A stretch of DNA of 64,000 bases from contig OX439136.1 of NCBI GenBank assembly GCA_949318235.1, positions 9,884,008 to 9,948,007 on the forward strand. The letters run 5' to 3'. This document shows positions 55,118 through 64,000 of this stretch, piece by piece; within the stretch, counting starts at the first letter, position 1, and the number at the start of each line of letters is the position of its first letter. The notes under the pieces were generated by a model. The model saw only the letters and a list, made by a program, of their open reading frames with translations. It was not told the DNA's origin and did no database searches. Origin of the DNA: Ecdyonurus torrentis. Taxonomy: Eukaryota > Arthropoda > Insecta > Ephemeroptera > Heptageniidae. Position numbers and translations under genes: made by a program.

Positions 55118-57736
55118 TCAACCATTAATATTACGTTTAGAAGTAGTTTTATGGAATTCATCAATATGCTCAATTCCATCATACTCATCATAAGGAGTTT
55201 CATCATAATAAGCATAATCGTAATCAGAATTAGCTTTCTTATGAGCTTTCTTATTTGGTTTTGTATCTTGATTTTGCTGAGGAGTAACTGAAGATTTTTG
55301 TTGGAATGGCTGTGGAGTACTTGGGTTAAAGTTGTTTTGAGTTGAAGGTCTCTGTGGTTGAACAGGTGAAGAATTAAAGAAAGGTTTAGCTGTTGAAGGC
55401 CCATTGGATGGAGAGTTAAAAGCATTTTGAGTAGGTATATTTGAACTCTGTACGGTAGATGGATTAAAGAAATTGTTTTGGGAAGATTGTCTAATTGAAG
55501 CTTGAGTACTTGGGTTGTTAAAAGCTGATTTAGATGGACTTGAATTAAAGTTTGGCGTACTACTAGGATTATTGAAGAAAGTATTAGTTTTGGCAGCATT
55601 GGTATTAAAATTAGGTGATACAGTGCTTGGGTTAAAGAATGGTGTACTTTGAGAGTTGAAATTTTGAGGTTGGTTTGAATTTCCACGTCGATTATCAAAT
55701 TGTTGTTGTTGCTGAGGAGAAGTCCTTATCTTTTCAAATGGTGCAACAGTTTGTTGTGGTTGACCGCGAGAACGTTCAAATGGTGCAGGAGGTGGTGTGG
55801 ATTGAAGGGGTGTTCTAGGACGGTTTGTTTGTTGTCTAGGTGCAGTGAACGACCTTGGGCTAGATGGAGCAGGGAATGGAGTACTTGATTGGTAATTAAC
55901 GCTGGTTCTTTGAATAGCGTTTAAATCACTAGCACGAATTCCAGCACTTTGAGCAGTATTCAAAAGTTCATCAGGATGTTCATTATTGTTGAAATCATCC
56001 CGAGGCCTGGAAGTACGACGTTGCTGGAATGGCTTAGGAACATTCTCTTGTGGTCTATTTTTGTATGTTTGAGGAGTGTATGTTGTAGGGAAGAACTGAG
56101 GTTTTGGTGTTGTTATTTCTGGTGAGAATGCTTGGGATACTGAAGATGGAGATTGTTGGAATGGAGCAGCAGTAGATTGAAAATTACGTTGCTGATTGTT
56201 GTTGTTGAAGTTGTTGTTAAAGTTAGTAACAGTATTTGGGATAGGAGTGGATTGGAAGTTCCTTCTAGCAGCAGCTGCTGCATTCTTTCTCTGCTGGAAT
56301 GCGTTGTAAGTGGTTGGAGAAAGTGTAGATGGATTAATTTCATTAGTAAAAGTTTGTCTGTCAGTTTGAGGAGCAAAAGTAGATGAAAATTGAGGTGGAG
56401 CTACAGTGCTGGAAATAAATCCTTGGTTTCGATCATTTCTGAATGGTGGTACTAAAGTCGATGATGGGAAATTTTGTTGCTGAAAAGTGGAAGGCTGTGC
56501 AGTAGTAGCTTCAAATGAAGAACGTTGGATGTTAAATGGAGTTGATGGAGGAGGAGTTACAAAGCTAGCTGGCTTTGAAGGCTGATTTCTTTGTTGGTTT
56601 CTAGGCGCTTGATTCTGGAAATTGTTTTGAGGCTGATTAGTGCGTTGCTGGAAATTGTTGTTTTGAGGTTGTTGAAAGTTATTAGTATTTCTTTGTTGTT
56701 GCTGTTGTCCATTATTATTTCTTTGTAATTGCTGTTGTGGTCCATTTCTCTGCTGTTCTTGTTGTTGTTCAACGTTATTTCTTTGTTGTTGCTGCTGTGC
56801 TCCATTGTTGTTTCTCTGTTGGTCTGGTTGCTGTTGCCCATTGTTGTTTCTCTGCTGTTGTTGCTGCCCATTATTACGAGGGTTAGTTCTTGGTACATCG
56901 AAATGATTGTTAGAAATAGTACTTGCAGCAGGCGGGGGAGTTTGGAAATTATTTCTATTTTGATTTCTTCTGAAATCGCCCCGTGGTTGAGGTGAAGAGT
57001 TCTGGACCTCGCTCTTGGGAGAACTATTTTGGTTTACTGAGTTTGGTGCTGGAGTTTGGAAAGTGTTACGTTGGAAGTTATTCTGAGGGGGAGTACTTTG
57101 AACATTAATTTGGAAATTATTTTTCTGAGCTGGTGGTGGGGGTGGTGATGTCTTCTGTTGGAAGTTATTGGATGGAACTGAAGAAGCAGGTCTTTGAGTG
57201 TTGCGAATGAAATCGTTAGGGGTAGAAGTTGATCCTCTCTGATCATTGTTGTTTCTGTTGCTGTTCCTATTTATTGTAGTATAATCAGGAACTGATGGTC
57301 TATTTGTTTCAGGGAGTTCTGTTGTGATTTCTTCAACCTTTTGAGTAGTTGTTACTACAGGTCTACGTCCACGTGAATTTTGTTGCTTACGTCTGACGGA
57401 AACTTTTGCCTTCTTTTTATTTTGTCTTTCGAATTCTTCATCATCTTCATCACGTCCACGGTGAATATCACCGCTACTACTGGCACGGAATAGTTCCTGT
57501 TCTTCTCTTTGTTGTTTTTGACGATTTGTGATTACTGTTGGAAGACGTTTTTCTGGTTCAGGACTTCTTTGTAAAATATCATCACTTGCAGGTCCATTTC
57601 CAACTCTTAATAAATCAAATCCTTTAGAATAGTACAGAGAGTTAGCCTCACAATCAATATCAAACCAGTTGGCACAGATTTGATTTTCTTGATCAAACAT
57701 AGTGTCATTTGGACATAAGAAGCGGAAGTCTTGAAT
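55118..57736 (-). CDS. Gene B exon 2 (CPAP1-type): second half of chitin-binding domain and long Q/N/P/S/T-rich tail
   Basis: The acceptor TTGTTCCAG ends just before 57736. The exon is in phase 0 with exon 1 and runs 872 codons to a TGA at 55120-55118, giving about 938 residues in all. It supplies Cys74, Cys87 and Cys95 (QDFRFLCPNDTMFDQENQICANWFDIDC), completing C-x15-C-x5-C-x14-C-x12-C-x7-C, within the CBM14 pattern. Next comes an acidic then strongly basic stretch (RDEDDEEFER, KKKAKVSVRRK, RGRR). After it lie roughly 650 residues of low complexity: poly-Gln runs separated by RNNN, repeated NNFQ motifs, and Pro/Ser/Thr blocks. The end is Tyr/Asp-rich (YDYAYYDETPYDEYDGIEHIDEF). Family knowledge supports a secreted chitin-binding cuticle or apical matrix protein. 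The tail may be O-glycosylated or self-associating (inference). Long antisense open frames here are by-products of Q/N codons. Confidence 0.92.
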   Translation of the reverse strand: MQDFRFLCPNDTMFDQENQICANWFDIDCEANSLYYSKGFDLLRVGNGPASDDILQRSPEPEKRLPTVITNRQKQQREEQELFRASSSGDIHRGRDEDDEEFERQNKKKAKVSVRRKQQNSRGRRPVVTTTQKVEEITTELPETNRPSVPDYTTINRNSNRNNNDQRGSTSTPNDFIRNTQRPASSVPSNNFQQKTSPPPPPAQKNNFQINVQSTPPQNNFQRNTFQTPAPNSVNQNSSPKSEVQNSSPQPRGDFRRNQNRNNFQTPPPAASTISNNHFDVPRTNPRNNGQQQQQRNNNGQQQPDQQRNNNGAQQQQQRNNVEQQQEQQRNGPQQQLQRNNNGQQQQQRNTNNFQQPQNNNFQQRTNQPQNNFQNQAPRNQQRNQPSKPASFVTPPPSTPFNIQRSSFEATTAQPSTFQQQNFPSSTLVPPFRNDRNQGFISSTVAPPQFSSTFAPQTDRQTFTNEINPSTLSPTTYNAFQQRKNAAAAARRNFQSTPIPNTVTNFNNNFNNNNQQRNFQSTAAPFQQSPSSVSQAFSPEITTPKPQFFPTTYTPQTYKNRPQENVPKPFQQRRTSRPRDDFNNNEHPDELLNTAQSAGIRASDLNAIQRTSVNYQSSTPFPAPSSPRSFTAPRQQTNRPRTPLQSTPPPAPFERSRGQPQQTVAPFEKIRTSPQQQQQFDNRRGNSNQPQNFNSQSTPFFNPSTVSPNFNTNAAKTNTFFNNPSSTPNFNSSPSKSAFNNPSTQASIRQSSQNNFFNPSTVQSSNIPTQNAFNSPSNGPSTAKPFFNSSPVQPQRPSTQNNFNPSTPQPFQQKSSVTPQQNQDTKPNKKAHKKANSDYDYAYYDETPYDEYDGIEHIDEFHKTTSKRNING

Positions 57737-57978
57737 CTGGAACAATGTTTTTAATATTAGTTATTTTTTTATATAATGTATAACAATAAACCATAACATT
57801 AAAAATTGACTAAAAGGAAATAAGACAGTTTAATAAAAAGACAAAGAGTTAAGAGTTGACTATTGTTTTAAATTGTAAATATGGTTTAAATTAGTTTTTT
57901 TAATAAAAAACATAAGATTTTTCAATTCTACTAATTGTTTACCATATAATAAACTGAATATAAAATGCCAACTTTTTA

Positions 57979-58528
<550 letters not shown>

Positions 58529-58934
58529 TGAATTAAACATTTAAGAAATTAATTCTAAAGCCTTACATCGTCTGAAATTATATATTTGGTATATAACACA
58601 TCGAAAGCAACGTGAAAAAGTTCGCCATGCTTGGGAATCGAACCCAGGGCCTGCCAGCCACATCCAATTCACGCTCGGATGCCCAAACCATCGGGCTATA
58701 TTGGCTAACACTCTCTCACACCTTCAACATATTATATACCAAACACTCCTATAGAGTAAACAGTTGTTACACTATCACTCACTGGCGCCTAAAGGCACCT
58801 TGGCGCTGCTTGTCCTCGCTTACCGCGAAGATTCAAACACAGCTAAGCCTCGAGAGGCTAATTACACCCGGCTTAAGGGGAAATAATTATGGACGGGAAA
58901 TTAATCCCAATATTACGAGACGAGAATTTTTATA
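58529..58934 (-). mobile_element. 406-base unit 2, apparently identical to unit 1
   Basis: The period is exactly 406 bases. I see no difference between units 1 and 2 on reading, including identical 112-codon frames, so the duplication is very recent or homogenised, or is an assembly artefact. Confidence 0.9.
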
Positions 58935-59190
58935 TGAATTAAACATTTAAGAAATTAATTCTAAAGCCTTACATCGTCTGAAATTATATATTTGGTATAT
59001 AACACATCGAAAGCAACGTGAAAAAGTTCGCCATGCTTGGGAATCGAACCCAGGGCCTGCCAGCCACATCCAATTCACGCTCGGATGCCCAAACCATCGG
59101 GCTATATTGGCTAACACTCTCTCACACCTTCAACATATTATATACCAAACACTCCTATAGAGTAAACAGTTGTTACACTATCACTCACTG
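58935..59190 (-). mobile_element. Unit 3, truncated
   Basis: It copies the first 256 bases of the unit and stops at ACTATCACTCACTG, where the sequence turns into an inverted copy. Confidence 0.88.
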
Positions 59191-59196
59191 ATATAT

Positions 59197-59494
59197 GAGT
59201 GATAGTGTAACAACTGTTTACTCTATAGGAGTGTTTGGTATATAATATGTTGAAGGTGTGAGAGAGTGTTAGCCAATATAGCCCGATGGTTTGGGCATCC
59301 GAGCGTGAATTGGATGTGGCTGGCAGGCCCTGGGTTCGATTCCCAAGCATGGCGAACTTTTTCACGTTGCTTTCGATGTGTTATATACCAAATATATAAT
59401 TTCAGACGATGTAAGGCTTTAGAATTAATTTCTTAAATGTTTAATTCATATAAAAATTCTCGTCTCGTAATATTGGGATTAATTTCCCGTCCAT
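59197..59494 (+). mobile_element. Inverted copy of the 406-base unit
   Basis: It begins GTGATAGTGTAACAACTG, reads back through the tRNA-like module (B box GGTTCGATTCCC near 59334 on +), passes the unit start at about 59454 and continues to AATTTCCCGTCCAT. With unit 3 it forms a hairpin with arms of about 255 bases and a spacer of only a few bases (ATAT). The boxes here face + while units 1-3 face -. Confidence 0.88.
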
Positions 59495-59510
59495 ATATAT
59501 ATATATATAT

Positions 59511-59704
59511 ATGATTGAAGAAATGTTGGTCTTACCTTTTTAAGACCCTGGGCTTTTCACTCGCTGAAGTTTGTCTTGAATTTTAACAAATTAAAATTAC
59601 GTCACAATACAATGTACATATTAATTTGTTAAAATTCAAGACAAACTTCAGCGAGTGAAAAGCCCAGGGTCTTAAAAAGGTAAGACCGACATTTCTTCAA
59701 TCAT
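59511..59704. mobile_element. Near-perfect hairpin element
   Basis: Arms of about 80 bases (ATGATTGAAGAAATGTTGGT ... GACATTTCTTCAATCAT) with only a few mismatches and a short loop around TACGTCACAATAC. (TA)n lies to its left and a (TA)n of 72 bases at 59739-59810. Confidence 0.92.
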
Positions 59705-59733
59705 CATGTTACCTCGCTCGAAATTCAATTGTT

Positions 59734-59738
<5 letters not shown>

Positions 59739-59810
<72 letters not shown>
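59739..59810. repeat. (TA)n microsatellite
   Basis: About 72 bases; another of about 77 bases is at 60496-60572. Confidence 0.97.
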
Positions 59811-59812
<2 letters not shown>

Positions 59813-60491
59813 ACAATACACAATATTTAAATTGCAAAAATGTTTAATTTAAAAATTCAATTTTTAATATTTTTTCTTTGTTAAAATTTATCCGATAAAT
59901 AGAATTTATTATTTAAAAAAATATTTAGTATAAACAATAATTCTAGGCAGCTTATTCAGAGAGAAATAAGAAAATAGCGTGAAAAGTAACAAGCAGGTAC
60001 CAAGTAGGACACAGTGAGACAGACAAAAGGAGATGGAGAGAAAAATTATACTAGTAATTAGTAAGTATAATTTATCAGCGTTTTTATCACATCAATGAAC
60101 AAATTGTGAAAGTCGTACAAATTATTTTACATGAAATTATTAAGATATTTATTTAGTTTTCTCTTACGTAAAGATCAATTGATAAGTCGTTCCTCTTCCC
60201 TCCCCTTTCCCCCTTTAAATTCACATCTTGTAAACAAATTCATAAAATTTAGTGAAGTATATATTTTATTCGTTAGATATAATAAAATAATTTGATTTAT
60301 AATAAAAAAGGATTTTTGCTATTATTATATATATATTTTTTTACGTTTTCTAAAAAAATGAATTTTATTTTTTGTACTTGTTCAATCAAGTGTAACGAAA
60401 AAAGATTATGGAAAAATTTAAATACTGTAATTATATTTTATTGAACAAGAAAGAGAGACAGGGAAGTAGGAAGAAATAAAGAATAAGTGTT

Positions 60492-60576
<85 letters not shown>

Positions 60577-62772
60577 GCGTTAATTATCTCTGCTAATAAT
60601 TCGTTTACAATTCATGTATTTGATTTGTAAAAAAATTAAGTTAATATTGAAAGTGTTTGATAATTATGCATCTTTTAATCGAAAGCTATAATTCGTGTAG
60701 TTTAGGTAATGATGATATTGCATATTTTTTCACAAATGAAAGCTCTTTGAAATCCATTATACAATATGTAGTAATATTATAATAATTTATTTTTACTTCT
60801 TAAAAATGTTTTTTTTTTTTTTTTTGTATTTTTTAATGTGTTTTTAAAATCTACGGGCTTATAAAATTAGTTGTATGAATAATTAAATGATTTACGTAAT
60901 GAGCTGAAAATATAATTAAATTTATATAAACCACCACATAAAATCCTTGTCAAAATAATATGATTATATGAGTCTACTAAAACAAAATATATGTTGTTTT
61001 TTATGTATAATATTATATATAATATTAGATATATAAATATATAAAATATCTTGGAAAACACCCAAAAATAGAATCATAATTTCATTATTGTCAGTTTTAA
61101 ACCTTAAAGTAAACGGATTATATATATAAAAAAAACGACTTGCATAATATAGTACTTTTTTCTCATTTGAATATATTTTTTATATAACCATGCCATGTTT
61201 TTGAATTAAACAGTTAGACCATGTTATAAAGCTTCTATCTTTAAAAACGACATTTTCTGCACATAAAAAAAGCTTATCTAATAATATTAGTGCACACATT
61301 ATTAATGTGATACATAAATATTTAAAATTTGTTTTTGTTTTTACTTGCATGTTTAGTGAACTTAACAACTTTACTGTTCGTTACAAATAAAAATAATCAT
61401 AATATACAATGCCAGAACCTATTCTTATAATATAATACAATACACACGCATTAAAAAGAAAATAAATCTACAATTCTCTCAGTACTAATTCAAGAGGATG
61501 TAGTGAAATTAACTACGTAAAATCAACTGTGATTGGTTAGTAGGTTTTTAACGCGCTTTCTGATTTGTTTAGCACCCTGGATGCAGCTTTTGGTGGGAAA
61601 GGCTTTGTTTTGGCAAAAAAAAAAAAAATCTCTTTTTTTTACTCTTTGGAAATGCTTTCTTTCCTTTCTTCTTTTTAATATTATTATTTACTTATTATTG
61701 TAAAAGTTAAGCGTTATCAATTATAATATAATTTACTAATTGAAATCCAATATAATGTAAATATATTACGAATTTTTAAACAAATTGCTGTTAATTTTAA
61801 TTACAAGAGTTGCTAAAAGGAAATTTTTATTATTTTTTTTTTACAAAACCAATTTAAAATAATTAAGAAAAAGAACAGTGACATGACAAGAAAATTTTGT
61901 GTATGTTAAAAATAAATAAAGTTTTGAAAGTAGTATAAGTGCTTTTAGAGCGAGAGTTGAACTTCAAGAAATCAAAATAAATCTAATATAAAATCCATTC
62001 TTTTTTGTGCTTCAATAAATACCTTTTAAAAAATATTAAACTTAAAGCAATATAATTATTGAGTTTAATATAAAAGCTTTAAATATTTTAAGTAAAATCA
62101 ATATAGGTTTGGGGTATATATTTTTTAAACTTATTTCAATAAACGAGAAAGATAGAGAACAAAATTATTTTTGCTTTGATATATTTTCTACTCTCTTTGT
62201 GGATAAATTTTCTAGTTTAATGTTAAGTAAACTCATTTTCCATCTATTGACATTTGTCTGTTCTACCTCTGAGTTAACAAAGTAGCTGCTAGTAGGGTAA
62301 CAGATACTAACTTTACTTATATTGACTAGTCTGGTTTAATGCTAAATTTTCAATCGAAAATTAATTACTTTGACTAAATCTAATTGAAGCTCACTGTTAC
62401 CAATGGTAATAATTCTATTACGTTCGCTTTAAATAATAAAATTATAGGTTTGTGAGTTTATTAATTTTGTGTGGTGTTTTTCATATTTTCAATATATAAA
62501 ATAAAGCTCTGAAAAAAAATCAATGAATATAAATTATTTATGGAGTGCAAGAGGGTGGGGAAAGATAATTATCATATTTTGAATTATAGAATAATTAAGT
62601 ATAATATATAAATAATTTTAACTCCTGTAAATTATGCAACTTTTTGATCAGTTGAGTTAAGCGGGTTGCATCGTACATGTTATACATGTTATTCAATAAT
62701 AGTAGTTTCTTTGACAATAAAAACCCTTTGAAATTGAAATTGAATTGAATAAATTTAAACAATAAAAACCAT
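59811..62772. other. AT-rich remainder of the gene B intron
   Basis: A (TA)n tract (60496-60572), T runs near 60810-60827 and an A run at 61615-61628. I see no exon or dispersed repeat boundary. Confidence 0.6.
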
Positions 62773-63088
62773 TTAAAGGCGTAGAACACCTTGAACAAAA
62801 AAGTTGTGTAATACCCTAACAAACCTGAAAATCAACGTTGATTTCGCTGGAGTTATTGATTTCTAATTTATTTTCCATTCACAACATGGCACGAGCGGTC
62901 ATTGACGTCACAGCTCGCTTGTTTTACGCGCACGTGGACCAGGCAAGCTGTGACGTCATTGAGAGCTCGTGCCATTTTGTGAATGGAAAATAAATTAGAA
63001 ATTAATATCTCCGGACAAATCAACGCTGATTTTCAGGTTTGTTGGGATATTACACAACTTTTTTGTTCAAGGTGTTATGTGCCTTTAA
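62773..63088. mobile_element. MITE family 1, complete copy in the gene B intron
   Basis: A 316-base near-palindrome with TTAA at both ends (AGGCGTAGAACACC ... GGTGTTATGTGCCT), with TGACGTCA at 62951-62958. It sits about 70 bases downstream of the exon 1 donor. Confidence 0.92.
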
Positions 63089-63166
63089 AATTGAAATAAT
63101 ATATCTACAGATGTTGTCAGAATAAAACACAATGAAATAACTTATTATTGATATCTATATACTTAC

Positions 63167-63364
63167 ATCAGTAGCAGACATTTTGACACAAACATGGAAC
63201 ATTTGACAGTCTGCTTCAGGATCGGCATAATATCCTCCAATCGTCTTATCTCGACAGTCAAAACTTGTCTCCGGCATATCATCTAAACTGTAGTTAGGAG
63301 GTCGTCTTTGTGCTGCACAAGTTGCTAGCAGTATAGCTAGCACTGCAGCAAGTGCTGAAAACAT
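63167..63364 (-). CDS. Gene B exon 1 (CPAP1-type cuticle protein): signal peptide and first half of chitin-binding domain
   Basis: Read on the minus strand from the ATG at 63364, this exon encodes 66 residues and ends at a consensus donor (GTAAGT, 63166-63161) in phase 0. Residues 1 to about 18 are a signal peptide (ALAAVLAILLATCAA). Residues 26-60 (YSLDDMPETSFDC ... GGYYADPEADCQMFHVC) are the conserved start of a peritrophin-A/CBM14 domain with Cys37, Cys53 and Cys59. The motif YYADPEADCQMFHVCVK is typical of arthropod cuticular proteins analogous to peritrophins with a single domain. The start is ambiguous: TTTTCAG directly follows the ATG, so it could be a splice acceptor, with the true start in an upstream exon beyond 64000. 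The protein is expected to be secreted and to bind chitin in cuticle. Confidence 0.88.
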
Positions 63365-63412
63365 GGAGTATATATTAATTTTATTGCACTAAAATGTGAA
63401 TATTACGTGCGC

Positions 63413-63443
<31 letters not shown>

Positions 63444-64000
63444 TTCCCGAGCTTGAAACATTTGTTATCATCTTTTTTTAAACAAGAGTACAATATCAAA
63501 AAATAGAGCAATTTTAATAGAACGTAATATTTTTTAATTTGAAATGCCGATAACTAGAAAACACAATTATACTATCGTATTTAAAAATTATCATTATAAA
63601 AGAATAAAATAGTGATATTACATGTTACACATTATTTCCACATATTTTATAAAATTATAAACGTATGAAATTTATAAGATAGGCCCATCATATATATATA
63701 TATATATATACATAATTATGTCCATCAGCCCTTCTGTATTACCATTGCAAACTATGGTTAAAAAACTTTAAAGTATGTAACTCTTGGAATTCGCGATGAC
63801 ATGATATCCAGGTAGTAGAAATTGTAAAGTGAGTTGCGTACTTTACAAGTTCTCTCTCTAGTTTATTTAGACATTATGTGTATGTATAAAGTTTGCATCT
63901 TATAATTTATTATTGTGGGTAAAGTTTTTTTCTAATTTTTTTGTTTGTTCTTTTAAATCTCTGCAACTTCTGATTATAATAATGCAGTAAACTCTACTGA
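63365..64000. other. Upstream flank of gene B
   Basis: An A run at 63411-63440 and a short (TA)n at 63691-63710. GTTTTCAG next to the ATG hints that this may be an intron rather than a promoter. No convincing promoter is seen. Confidence 0.45.

Noticed and set aside
54814..55698. 294-codon Leu/Ile-rich frame on the minus strand overlapping gene B
   Set aside because: It is an out-of-frame shadow of the Q/N/S/T-rich exon; the overlapping frame has the conserved chitin-binding domain and correct splice phase.

Overview
This window is strongly AT-rich eukaryotic DNA, most likely from an arthropod with a large, repeat-laden genome. The evidence is spliced genes with GT/AG introns up to about 16 kb, a secreted one-domain chitin-binding (peritrophin-A/CBM14) protein of the kind found in arthropod cuticle, tRNA-derived SINEs, a LINE tail, many short inverted-repeat (MITE-like) elements, and very long (TA)n, (CT)n/(GA)n and (TGAA)n microsatellites. 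I cannot name the species. Nothing bacterial is present: no operons, rRNA or CRISPR.

Two protein-coding genes are supported, and they converge. Gene A (+ strand, four exons, 16164-45547) encodes the mature part of a small cysteine-rich secreted protein with a GPI-anchor-like C-terminus. Its signal-peptide exon was not found and may lie to the left of the window. Gene B (- strand, exons 63364-63167 and 57736-55118) encodes a roughly 938-residue protein. It has a signal peptide, one six-cysteine chitin-binding domain split by a phase-0 intron, and a very long Gln/Asn/Pro/Ser/Thr-rich tail ending in a Tyr/Asp-rich block. It fits the CPAP1 type (cuticular proteins analogous to peritrophins, one domain). 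About 9.6 kb of repeat-rich DNA separates the two 3' ends. Nothing suggests the two genes work together beyond both being secreted.

Layout. 1-16163: left flank with a LINE 3' fragment (480-945), TTAA-flanked MITEs, a (TGAA)n tract of about 270 bp and several foldback elements. 16164-45547: gene A, mostly introns filled with MITEs, a tRNA-derived SINE (30487-30895) and long (TA)n tracts. 45548-55117: intergenic, with nested MITEs and hairpin elements. 55118-63364: gene B. Its 5.4 kb intron carries a 406-bp tandem repeat with a tRNA-like promoter module and an inverted terminal copy (58123-59494), a near-perfect hairpin (59511-59704) and another TTAA MITE. 63365-64000: upstream of gene B.

The most informative content is the mobile-element record. 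Several element families end in TTAA (piggyBac-like target site) and others insert at TA (Tc1/mariner-like). Nested insertions can be read base by base and show target-site duplication. Many of these elements carry the palindrome TGACGTCA (CRE/ATF-type site). I did not find a convincing new multi-gene biological system in this window.
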